Shown here piece by piece: positions 1-6,363 of a stretch of 9,104 nt of DNA. Both the position numbers and the translations under genes were made by a program. Positions within the stretch are counted from its first letter, which is position 1. Every line of letters starts with the position of its first letter. Location of the stretch: positions 1,396,514 through 1,405,617 of the forward strand of contig CP070752.1 in assembly GCA_020348625.1 (NCBI GenBank), in the 5' to 3' direction. A model generated the notes under the pieces. That model was not told where the DNA came from and did not search any database. It worked only from the letters and a program-made list of their open reading frames with translations. The stretch is from Deltaproteobacteria bacterium. GTDB taxonomy: Bacteria; Desulfobacterota; DSM-4660; Desulfatiglandales; B25-G16.

Positions 1-47
1 CGCATCTTACATTTGAATGTTACAGAGAAGAGAAGGGAGGCGTTGTT

Positions 48-1523
48 ATGAGTTCTCTTGGCCCCGAAAATACCCAAGCCAAAATAGGCTATAATGATTT
101 GCGGGAATGGATTGCTGAGGCAGACAAACTGGGTGAGCTCCGAGTTGCAGAAGGCTATAGCTGGGAGGAAGAGATAGGCATGGCTGCTGAACTTTTGCAG
201 CACAATGATGACGCTCCAGTCGCGCTGTTCGATAAGATTCCCGGAGTGCCAGAAGGATACCGTGTGCTAACCAATTTTTTCAGTGGAAAACGCAAGAATA
301 TGACATTAGGCTTCCCCGCTGATCTTAATAAGATTGAATTGAGTCAGGCGTTCCTGCAGCAGTTTCGCCAAGCTGCGCACAAGCCATTGCCGTACAAAAC
401 GGTGAAACGTGGGCCTGTACTCGAAAACGTCATAAAAGGAGATAGCATCGATATCACTAAGTTCCCCACGCCTGTCTGGCATGACCGAGATGAAGGACGG
501 CGGTACATTGGTACTGGAAGCTTTAATGTTACCATTGACCCTGACGAAAAATGGATTAATGTGGGTACCTATCGTGTTATGATCCAGGACGAAAAAAGTG
601 TCGGATTCTACATATCCCCTGGCAAGCACGGGCGTATTCACCGCGACAAGTATATGGCATATAATAAGCCCATGCCAGTGTGTGTCGTGATTGGGGGCGA
701 CCCTCTTACCTTTTTAATGGCCTGCAGTGAGCTCCCCTACGGCGTATGCGAGTATGAAATTGCAGGCGCATACCGGGGCAAACCACTAGAAGTTGTGGAA
801 GGTGAGTTCACCGGACTGCCTTTTCCGGCCAACGCTGAAATAGCGATTGAAGGCTTTGTTGAGCCCGGCAATACAGCACCCGAAGGACCATTCGGCGAGT
901 GGACTGGATATTATGGTAGCAAAATGCGTAATGAACCGGTACTTGATATCAAGGCAATCTATCATAGAAACAACCCTATAATACTTGGCTGCCCGCCGCA
1001 ACGGCCGCCTGAGGAACAAGCTCGTTATCGTGCAGTTATGCGCTCAGCACTTCTCCAAGAGGAAATGCAGAAGGCTGGTGTTCCAGACATAACTGCTGTC
1101 TGGTGTCATGAGGTCGGTGGCTCGCGCCAACTCACTGCTGTATCAATTAAGCAGCGCTATCCTGGTCACTCACGCCAAGCCGGTTTTATTGCCTCTCAGT
1201 GTCGGTCCTCAGCCTATGCAGGTAAATATGTCATAGTAGTCGACGACGACGTAAATGTTGCAGATCTGGATGAACTAATGTGGGCTGTGTGCAGCCGTTC
1301 TGATCCTGCGACTTCCATTGACATTATCCATAATGCGTGGTCGACACCCCTCGATCCCTCCATACCACCGTGGGAAAAGGACAAAGGCAATTTCACAAAC
1401 TCTCGGGCAATTATCGATGCCTGTCGCCCATTCCACTGGAAAGACCTCTACCCCACGGTTAACATGCCGAAGCCCGATACAACCAAGAGGGCTAAGGAAC
1501 TGTTTTCATGGATGCTTGATTAG
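48..1523 (+). CDS. UbiD-family (prenylated-FMN-type) decarboxylase
   Basis: A 491-aa protein of the usual UbiD length. Enzymes of this family use prenylated FMN, made by a UbiX partner, to decarboxylate or carboxylate aromatic or unsaturated acids in the cytoplasm. The expected residues are visible: Asn171 and Arg176 in the stretch INVGTYR, His194 in PGKHGR, Glu235/Glu237 in CEYEIAG (one is the likely metal ligand), and Glu279 and Glu284 in PEGPFGEW. The spacings fit the metal/prFMN site and the catalytic Arg-Glu-Glu set known from fungal Fdc1, as I recall it. The start is supported by GGGAGG at 35-40, 7 nt before the ATG. The gene is alone on the + strand and convergent with the MscS gene; no UbiX gene lies in the window. 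The substrate cannot be read from the sequence: 4-hydroxybenzoate, a phenylphosphate-like aromatic or another conjugated acid are all possible. Family assignment is firm, substrate unknown. Confidence 0.93.
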   Translation: MSSLGPENTQAKIGYNDLREWIAEADKLGELRVAEGYSWEEEIGMAAELLQHNDDAPVALFDKIPGVPEGYRVLTNFFSGKRKNMTLGFPADLNKIELSQAFLQQFRQAAHKPLPYKTVKRGPVLENVIKGDSIDITKFPTPVWHDRDEGRRYIGTGSFNVTIDPDEKWINVGTYRVMIQDEKSVGFYISPGKHGRIHRDKYMAYNKPMPVCVVIGGDPLTFLMACSELPYGVCEYEIAGAYRGKPLEVVEGEFTGLPFPANAEIAIEGFVEPGNTAPEGPFGEWTGYYGSKMRNEPVLDIKAIYHRNNPIILGCPPQRPPEEQARYRAVMRSALLQEEMQKAGVPDITAVWCHEVGGSRQLTAVSIKQRYPGHSRQAGFIASQCRSSAYAGKYVIVVDDDVNVADLDELMWAVCSRSDPATSIDIIHNAWSTPLDPSIPPWEKDKGNFTNSRAIIDACRPFHWKDLYPTVNMPKPDTTKRAKELFSWMLD

Positions 1524-1633
1524 CCTGCTTAAGTGTCTAAAGAGCTATTTTAAGCCGGATAATCGGGCCTTGCCTTAACTGTATCGGACGGATATCAACG
1601 GGAAAGGTCCATTGTTTGATGCCTCAATGTATG

Positions 1634-2626
1634 TCAGCCTTGATCCGCAGCCGACCCCTGGAAGCCGTTCTTATCGATCAAGAACTTGTCCAAACCGGAG
1701 GCACTTCTGATATGGATATCCTGCTGTGGAAAGGCAATCTCGACGCCATGCTTTCTGAACTCTTCATCGATTCTAAACCTGAACTCCGTGGGCGCAGTGA
1801 GCCAGTAATCCGGCGAAGATATCCAAAAGCGAATCCGGAATATCAGAGCGCTGTCCCCGAAATCGATGAAATCCACGCGAGGAGCCGGATCACCCAGCAC
1901 CTCGGGCAACTCCTCGGCAATCTGCAACAATAGCTTTCGCACCAACTGTATGTCAGACCCATAGGCCACACCTACATCAACCTGGCGCCTTACCGTAGGG
2001 TCCTTATACGACCAGTTCGTGACCTTGTCCGAAAGCATGTGAGAGTTGGGGATAATCAACGATGCGTTATCGAAGCTCTGGACCACCGTTGTTCTTATAT
2101 TAATCCGGCTGATGGTCCCCCAATCCTCACCGACCTGGACCATATCACCCACCTGTATGGAAGGATCGAAGAGAAGGATAATCCCGCTCACGAAGTTATT
2201 GACGATATTCTGCAGGCCGAACCCTACGCCGATCCCCAGGGCTCCTGCCATAAAGGCCAAGGATGAGAGATTGATTCCCAGGATATTGAGCCCGGTGTAG
2301 ATGGCCAAGATCCAGAGTGAATAAATGATAATATTCACCAGAGACGCCCGTGCCCCGATTTCCAGTCTGGTGCGGGGCAGCACCTCTTCCTGCAATGCCC
2401 TCCTGATGATCTTCGCAAGATAGGTTATGAAAAGCAGGAATACAATGAGATAGGCTATGTTCTGCAGGGAAATCTTTGTCTTGCCGATCTCAATGCCCTT
2501 GTCAAGCAATGATAGGTAATCGCCTACCCTGACCCCAAACCACGACTCGAGAACATAGGGCAGGGCGATCAATACAACCAGTATGGCGAAAACGACGATA
2601 CTGAAGGACCGGAACCTAGTGCGCAT
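1634..2626 (-). CDS. MscS-family mechanosensitive ion channel
   Basis: A 330-aa inner-membrane channel expected to open under membrane tension and release solutes during hypo-osmotic shock. Hydrophobic segments lie at about residues 8-24, 55-72 and 96-116. They are followed by the pore-lining helix at about 121-152, rich in Gly and Ala (AGALGIGVGFGLQN, then NNFVSGIILLFD), which is the hallmark of the family. The cytoplasmic beta domain begins at IQVGDMV (157-163) and contains LIIPN (190-194). The alpha/beta C-terminal domain ends near IAFPQQDIHIR (297-307), matching the usual FPYPQ-type end. Length is close to E. coli MscS plus a short tail. The ATG at 2626 is preceded by AAGGAG (2632-2637, 5 nt spacing), which overlaps the TAA of the Smr gene, so the two genes are probably co-transcribed and translationally coupled. 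Confidence 0.95.
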   Translation of the reverse strand: MRTRFRSFSIVVFAILVVLIALPYVLESWFGVRVGDYLSLLDKGIEIGKTKISLQNIAYLIVFLLFITYLAKIIRRALQEEVLPRTRLEIGARASLVNIIIYSLWILAIYTGLNILGINLSSLAFMAGALGIGVGFGLQNIVNNFVSGIILLFDPSIQVGDMVQVGEDWGTISRINIRTTVVQSFDNASLIIPNSHMLSDKVTNWSYKDPTVRRQVDVGVAYGSDIQLVRKLLLQIAEELPEVLGDPAPRVDFIDFGDSALIFRIRFWISSPDYWLTAPTEFRFRIDEEFRKHGVEIAFPQQDIHIRSASGLDKFLIDKNGFQGSAADQG

Positions 2627-2631
2627 TACTG

Positions 2632-2637
2632 CTCCTT
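2632..2637 (-). promoter_or_regulatory. Ribosome binding site of the MscS gene overlapping the Smr stop codon
   Basis: AAGGAG read on the - strand lies 5 nt before the ATG at 2626, and its AA belongs to the TAA stop of the upstream Smr gene (2636-2638). The arrangement supports translational coupling of the two genes and fixes the MscS start. Confidence 0.75.
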
Positions 2638-2938
2638 ACCTTTCTGAGAGACTTTGTTTGGATTCAGGCGACGGCTTTAAGAAAACCACGGTCGCCCCCC
2701 AGCCCGAAGGGCCGGAATCTTGTTTGAAGGACATCACCAGCGGGTGCCGCTTCAGTACTGACTCTACCGTGCGACGGAGAACCCCTTTGCCTTTACCATG
2801 AATTACCTTGACCTCCTTTATGCCCTTTTGCGAGCATACCGTGAGATACTCTTCCACCACATCAGCGGCATCGCGTGGTGCAAAGGTGTGAAGATCTATT
2901 ATCCCGTCGATGGGAATTTCAACCGGTGAATCATCCAT
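2636..2938 (-). CDS. Stand-alone Smr-domain protein (possible nuclease)
   Basis: A 100-aa protein made almost entirely of one Smr (small MutS-related) domain. The two signature motifs are present: I-D-L-H at residues 14-17 and HGKGKGVLR at 47-55. GATVVFL at 81-87 gives the last strand. Smr domains of this type can nick or cut DNA or RNA; the aspartate and histidine of the first motif are the residues implicated in other members. There is no MutS ATPase portion, no signal peptide and no membrane segment, so it should act in the cytoplasm. The start ATG at 2938 has only a weak GAGG upstream. It is the first gene of a pair with the MscS channel, 9 bp apart; I see no functional reason for the pairing. 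Confidence is high for the domain and low for any specific role. Confidence 0.9.
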   Translation of the reverse strand: MDDSPVEIPIDGIIDLHTFAPRDAADVVEEYLTVCSQKGIKEVKVIHGKGKGVLRRTVESVLKRHPLVMSFKQDSGPSGWGATVVFLKPSPESKQSLSER

Positions 2939-2964
2939 AAAAAGCAGCCTCGCCCTCAGAAGAA

Positions 2965-2996
2965 TGGAATACTGGAAGATTGGAATAATGGAATAG
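2965..2996. repeat. Four tandem copies of an 8-nt unit, TGGAATAN
   Basis: On the + strand the units are TGGAATAC (2965), TGGAAGAT (2973), TGGAATAA (2981) and TGGAATAG (2989), with TGGG following. The array starts 27 bp upstream of the Smr gene in the spacer between it and the ArsA unit, so it could lie in the Smr promoter region. Partial copies in inverted orientation occur at 3110-3127. Function unknown; it could be a slippage-prone array, a protein-binding array or the end of a small non-autonomous element. Confidence 0.8.
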
Positions 2997-3109
2997 TGGG
3001 TTTTGTATCAACCTTATGGCAAATATCTCTCCCCTCGGGCCAAGCAGATGATCACACAACTAGGGTCAAGATATATGGCTCTCTCACAAGATACAATAAT
3101 CCATCATTT

Positions 3110-3127
3110 CACTATTCCAACATTCCC
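3110..3127. repeat. Inverted, partial copies of the TGGAATAN units
   Basis: Read on the - strand this stretch gives GGGAATGT, TGGAATAG, TG. It matches 2982-2998 at 15 of 17 positions in inverted orientation, with about 110 bp between the two arms. The two arms could pair in a single-stranded transcript, or they could be the ends of a miniature element. Confidence 0.6.
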
Positions 3128-3205
3128 GTGGCACTTGGAATGCACGACCCAGAAACGCCCCCCACCAGCTGCTCAGCAACGCACTGGACCACTGGAAACC
3201 CTGAC

Positions 3206-3454
3206 CTACTCAACCTTTACCCTGGTGGCCCTTTTTCTTGGCCCTTTGGATTCCTTCTTTTCCAAGTCCCCGATCTTCTTATCGATGAGGGATCTGATCC
3301 CCCTCAAGAACTCTACTCTGCTTTTGTTCATGTGCTCGCGGAACTCGGAATGGGGTACTACTTTCCCTTCCATCCAGGTAAAAAACCGGCCAAGAGAACG
3401 AAAAGCCTCCTCTGTGCTTATATCCTCTTGCTCTCTAGGCTTTTCCTTTTCCAT
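3206..3454 (-). CDS. Small charged protein of unknown family, last gene of the ArsA unit
   Basis: An 82-aa soluble protein I do not recognise. The first 15 residues are rich in Lys and Glu. A predicted helical centre follows (about 15-30 and 36-68, including FRSLGRFFTWMEG and FLRGIRSLIDKKIGDLEKK), and the tail is basic (GPRKRATRVKVE). There is no signal peptide, cysteine or membrane segment. The ATG at 3454 is preferred: GGAGG at 3463-3467 sits 8 nt upstream, whereas the TTG at 3469 would use the bases of that site as codons. It overlaps the end of the ArsA-like gene by 20 bp, so it is almost certainly co-translated with it. Inference: a partner or regulator of the ATPase. The pattern of charged and hydrophobic positions supports a real gene, but its function is unknown. 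Confidence 0.75.
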   Translation of the reverse strand: MEKEKPREQEDISTEEAFRSLGRFFTWMEGKVVPHSEFREHMNKSRVEFLRGIRSLIDKKIGDLEKKESKGPRKRATRVKVE

Positions 3455-4640
3455 CCTTCTTTCCTCCAAAAATGATATTCAGATAAGCCCCGTCCATTCT
3501 TGCCTTCACATCCTTATACCTGGCAACATGTCGGGGCAAAGGGATATGCTGCTTGAACCCTCCTATTCTGATAACCATCTCGTCAACAAGCCTATTCAGT
3601 TCTACCTCTTCCTTAGATACAAAAGGAAGCTTGATCCTCATCGTGAATTGACCATCCTGCTGGTGAAACTCGTAGGGTTGCTCCTCGAAGAAATGTTGTG
3701 TCGGATCTTGGTCGCCATAGATGCCGGCTCCGAGCCTCCTGAGCTTCTCCTCGCCCAAAGGTTCATCTTGCAGGAGACGTACCGGAAATATGGGCACAGG
3801 GCTAAAATACTCCTCTGCCAATTTGAGATAGGCTTTCTGTGATTCCTTCCAACCCGCAAAATACTGTTCCTTTATGCTCTGAGGCAAAATCCTGTTCATA
3901 ACAACCGCGTCTATGCACATCTTATAAAGCGAAAAATACAAAAAGGTCCTCTGGGTTTCCTTCAGCACTATCTTTTCGGGATTCGTCACAAGCCGTACCG
4001 TTGTTGTCTTCTGGTCGGTCAGGATCGCGTCCACGCCCTCAAGCCGCTCAAACAGGTTTTCAAGAGCCTTAAAATAACTGTCTTCCGGGAGCGGCACATC
4101 ATAAATGCGTCGTGCAACGGGCCGGACGTAGCTCACAACCTTACGCTGGATCTTGAATATCTTCCTAATATACCATTCGAGGGTCGCAGGGATACTGATA
4201 AACCTCAAAGACTCCCCTGTCGGCGCGCAGTCGAGAATGAGAACATCAAACTCACCCTCCTGCGCGTAACGATTTATGTACAGAAGCGAGCTAACCTCTT
4301 CCATACCCGGCAAAATAGCCAGCTCCTCTGCCAATGTCTCTTCTATACCGGCCGTATTAAAAAGGCCGGCTAGGTACTTATACACATCACCCCAGTTCCT
4401 CTCAATCTCCTCCTGGATGTCCAACTCCTGTATCCACAGCCGATCACTAATCTTGAATGGCATGCCCTTGTTCTGATCTACAAGACCCTTGTTCAGGGCG
4501 AAGATATCGCTCAGGCTGTGGGCAATATCGAGGGACATTATTAGGGTAGCATAGCCCGCATCAGCCGCCCGTATTCCCGTTGCACCGGCAATACTCGTCT
4601 TGCCTACTCCCCCCTTGCCTGCAAACAGTATGATGCGCAT
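3435..4640 (-). CDS. ArsA/Get3-family ATPase with C-terminal HSP20-like domain
   Basis: A 401-aa P-loop ATPase. A deviant Walker A motif GKGGVGKTS lies at residues 8-16, with the signature lysine Lys9 and the P-loop Lys14. Switch I is SLDIAHSLSDIF (36-47). The switch II region is LDCAPTGESLRF (136-147) and the adenine-side motif is MNRILP (248-253). From about 322 to 391 the chain looks like the small HSP20-like beta domain found at the end of some prokaryotic ArsA proteins (PYEFHQQ ... GAYLNIIF), followed by a Lys/Gly-rich tail. It has one ATPase half, not two as in plasmid ArsA. I see neither the arsenite-binding cysteine triad nor the CxxC of eukaryotic Get3, so arsenite export is unlikely. 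A Get3-like role in moving or folding client proteins is an inference. No ars gene is nearby; it is flanked by two small unknown proteins in the same orientation. Confidence 0.9.
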   Translation of the reverse strand: MRIILFAGKGGVGKTSIAGATGIRAADAGYATLIMSLDIAHSLSDIFALNKGLVDQNKGMPFKISDRLWIQELDIQEEIERNWGDVYKYLAGLFNTAGIEETLAEELAILPGMEEVSSLLYINRYAQEGEFDVLILDCAPTGESLRFISIPATLEWYIRKIFKIQRKVVSYVRPVARRIYDVPLPEDSYFKALENLFERLEGVDAILTDQKTTTVRLVTNPEKIVLKETQRTFLYFSLYKMCIDAVVMNRILPQSIKEQYFAGWKESQKAYLKLAEEYFSPVPIFPVRLLQDEPLGEEKLRRLGAGIYGDQDPTQHFFEEQPYEFHQQDGQFTMRIKLPFVSKEEVELNRLVDEMVIRIGGFKQHIPLPRHVARYKDVKARMDGAYLNIIFGGKKDGKGKA

Positions 4641-4641
4641 A

Positions 4642-4648
4642 CTCCCCC
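4642..4648 (-). promoter_or_regulatory. Unusually close ribosome binding site of the ArsA-like gene
   Basis: GGGGGAG lies only 1 nt before the ATG at 4640, much closer than normal. The start itself seems right: the next in-frame codon upstream that could extend the gene is blocked by a TAA three codons back, and the Walker A motif begins at residue 8. Initiation may be weak or may depend on translation of the upstream gene, which stops 31 bp away. Confidence 0.45.
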
Positions 4649-4671
4649 GTTACTGCCTCTGCTAGCCTGAT

Positions 4672-5130
4672 CTACTCCAGCTTCGCTTCCTCGTTATCGT
4701 ATCTCTGAGAGAACATCGAGTCGATGACCGTGAAAACATTGCACTGGCTAAATACGTAGTCTGCTATCTCCTCCCTCTTCTCTCGGGTAAGACTGTTGAA
4801 TTGCCGGACCAAGACCTCGGTGTCAGTTACTGCCGACAGGATTTCCCACAGCTCCGCCGCACCCAATTCCTCATTCAGTTCCACGTGTTCTTGTCCGGGC
4901 CTTGACCCGTATTGCTCCTTCGCCTCCTCTAAGAGACTGTCAAGCTCCCCCTTGAGACGGGAAATCTCCCCTTCCAGGGTTTCGTATGAATCGCACTTTT
5001 GAATCAGGAAAACCGAACCCTGCACCTTTGATCCTTGTTGGCCCGCTACCTCGAAGGTCAACGATACGCCGACCTTTGTACCCGTATCCTGAGGTGCTTT
5101 CTCTGTTTCAAGCGTAAGCTTTCTCATCAT
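4672..5130 (-). CDS. Coiled-coil protein of unknown family, first gene of the ArsA unit
   Basis: A 152-aa soluble protein that I do not recognise. Residues 1-46 look like a beta-rich N-terminal part (VGVSLTFEVAG, KVQGSVFLIQK). A likely coiled coil follows at about 48-74 (YETLEGEISRLKGELDSLLEEAK). After a polar linker there is a helical C-terminal half (about 86-145) with REKREEIADYVFSQCNVF. The start is chosen at the double ATG (5130/5127) because GGTGAT directly precedes it and the product then begins with a plausible MMRKLTLETE; an upstream ATG at 5211 would add 27 Cys- and Gly-rich residues that run through a hairpin. It stops 31 bp before the ArsA-like gene in the same direction, so the two probably share a transcript. 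Inference: a client adaptor or partner of the ATPase. Confidence 0.75.
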   Translation of the reverse strand: MMRKLTLETEKAPQDTGTKVGVSLTFEVAGQQGSKVQGSVFLIQKCDSYETLEGEISRLKGELDSLLEEAKEQYGSRPGQEHVELNEELGAAELWEILSAVTDTEVLVRQFNSLTREKREEIADYVFSQCNVFTVIDSMFSQRYDNEEAKLE

Positions 5131-5154
5131 ATCACCAGGCCCCCCTCTGAAGAT

Positions 5155-5171
5155 CCTGCCTTGCAGGCAGG
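5155..5171. repeat. Perfect 7-bp hairpin in the leader of the ArsA unit
   Basis: CCTGCCT and AGGCAGG pair exactly around a 3-nt loop. It lies 25-41 nt before the chosen start of the 152-aa gene. There is no T run after it on the - strand, so it is not a normal intrinsic terminator. It may affect translation of the leader, bind a protein, or be a REP-like palindrome. Confidence 0.6.
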
Positions 5172-5260
5172 CAACGCAGATAGTCCATCCCCCGCACCCA
5201 TTCTCTCTCACAGATCAACGAGAACAGAGGCACGGTAGAACGAGGCTCACCTTTTGTCTT

Positions 5261-5288
5261 TGTATGTAATTTCAGGGGATTCCGTCAA
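5261..5288 (-). promoter_or_regulatory. Possible sigma-70-type promoter of the ArsA unit
   Basis: On the - strand TTGACG (5288-5283) and CATACA (5266-5261) are separated by 16 nt and lie about 130 bp before the start of the 152-aa gene. The -35 box matches 5 of 6 consensus bases but the -10 box only 3 of 6. It is placed sensibly between the MBL gene and the ArsA unit, but chance occurrence cannot be excluded. Confidence 0.3.
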
Positions 5289-5391
5289 GTAGATTTGGCA
5301 AGAAGCAGTGGCTGGGTGCATATACCACGGAGAAAAGCTGGGGCAGGGCAAATGTTGGTTAGCGGATCGCCAGACTGCACATACATCAAAA

Positions 5392-6279
5392 TCATTCTAC
5401 CAGATGATGCAGGCCGCCTTCCACCTCCAACCGTCCCTGTTTTGCAAGGTATTCGAGGTGCTGGAGCATCATGGCCCGCTCGGATGTGGAAACATCCCAG
5501 AATCCCCCAATCACCCGCGGTGGGCCGTAGATGATTCCCTGCCCGGTGATCTCTTCTAAGCTCTTTGGCCCGCCGGACAGGAATTCCAGGAGCTTGCCCT
5601 CTCTTTCCCGTATCACCTGTAAATACCGGTAGATGTGATCAGGGTTTCCATCGTATATCCCCTCACCGTGGCCGGTGAGGTAGAAATCCACATCAATCGA
5701 TGCAATACGTTCAAGAGAATGAATGGTGTCCTCAAGGCTCGAGGTAGTGTCTCCATAGTACGGCCCTGCCTTAACAAGATCCAGATCGGCGAGATAGATG
5801 ACCCGTTCCTCAAGAAAATGAAAGGCGCAGTGTCCAGGCGTGTGTCCTGGGGTATGGATCACTTGGCATCGGGTGGTACCGAATTCCAGGATGTCTCCGT
5901 CTGCAAAGAGCCAGTCCGGGTCACGAACCTCATAGTGACATACCTCAATGAGCAGTCTTCTCCACTCCCTTCGCTGATCCTCGCTTTCCGGAGCATAGCC
6001 GTCGATGAGCCGGTCTATGTCCTTGAAAACGGGGGCATCCTCTTGGGGCACCCAGAAGCGGGCATCGGGAAAGAGGTAATTGTACATAATGTGATCCTCG
6101 TGGCCATGGCTGACGATGAGGATCTCAAGAGGCCTTTCCCGGTTAATAGCCCTGAGCGTTTCCTCCTTGCTCGCCGCATCTATGAGAGCCCTGTGTTCAT
6201 CATCGATAAAAACGGTATTGCAGTGGGGATAGCGGCCACCACGGATCAACTTCACCCTTCCTTTTTCAAAATCGAACAT
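5392..6279 (-). CDS. Metallo-beta-lactamase-fold hydrolase with winged-helix-like tail
   Basis: A 295-aa soluble hydrolase. The metal-binding set is complete. H58-x-H60-x-D62-H63 lies in SHGHEDH, followed by His146 in HTPGHTPGH, an Asp in YLADLDLV (165 or 167) and His204 in LTGHGEG. This is the two-metal arrangement of the glyoxalase II/LACTB2 branch. From about residue 225 the chain looks like the C-terminal winged helix seen in LACTB2-type proteins (LLEFLSGGPKSLEEIT ... LEYLAKQGRLEVEGG). The ATG at 6279 has AAAGGTG just upstream. The gene lies 84 bp after the thiolase in the same direction. Its substrate is not shown; a CoA or other thioester would fit the neighbours, whereas LACTB2-like nuclease activity would fit the fold. 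Family is firm, substrate unknown. Confidence 0.9.
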   Translation of the reverse strand: MFDFEKGRVKLIRGGRYPHCNTVFIDDEHRALIDAASKEETLRAINRERPLEILIVSHGHEDHIMYNYLFPDARFWVPQEDAPVFKDIDRLIDGYAPESEDQRREWRRLLIEVCHYEVRDPDWLFADGDILEFGTTRCQVIHTPGHTPGHCAFHFLEERVIYLADLDLVKAGPYYGDTTSSLEDTIHSLERIASIDVDFYLTGHGEGIYDGNPDHIYRYLQVIREREGKLLEFLSGGPKSLEEITGQGIIYGPPRVIGGFWDVSTSERAMMLQHLEYLAKQGRLEVEGGLHHLVE

Positions 6280-6363
6280 CCTGCACCTTTGTCACTGTCT
6301 CAACAAGACGGTTTAGAGTATACAGCGTCAGGGGGAGCCCCATTCAACTTGCCTATTGCGGTT

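Larger units (their letters stand above)
2939..3205. other. Spacer between the Smr and ArsA units
   Basis: These 267 bp hold the octamer repeats and their inverted copies and otherwise no gene I can support. Open frames running through it on the + strand continue antisense into the ArsA unit and have no recognisable protein character. No clear terminator (stem followed by a T run) is visible for the ArsA unit, which ends at 3206. Confidence 0.6.

Noticed and set aside
1550..1578. Possible shared terminator between the UbiD and MscS genes
   Set aside because: The arms TTAAG and CTTAA pair for only 5 bp, the inner stem is interrupted and there is no T run on either strand.
2964..2996. A 10-codon open frame starting ATGGAATAC within the octamer array
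   Set aside because: It is simply the repeat read as codons; no binding site or conservation evidence.
3003..3842. Open frame of 279 codons on the + strand across the spacer and the ArsA-like gene
   Set aside because: Antisense shadow with no recognisable domain and no convincing ribosome binding site.
3435..4640. Arsenical pump ATPase (ars operon)
   Set aside because: One ATPase half only, no arsenite-binding cysteine triad, and no arsB, arsD, arsR or arsC in the window.
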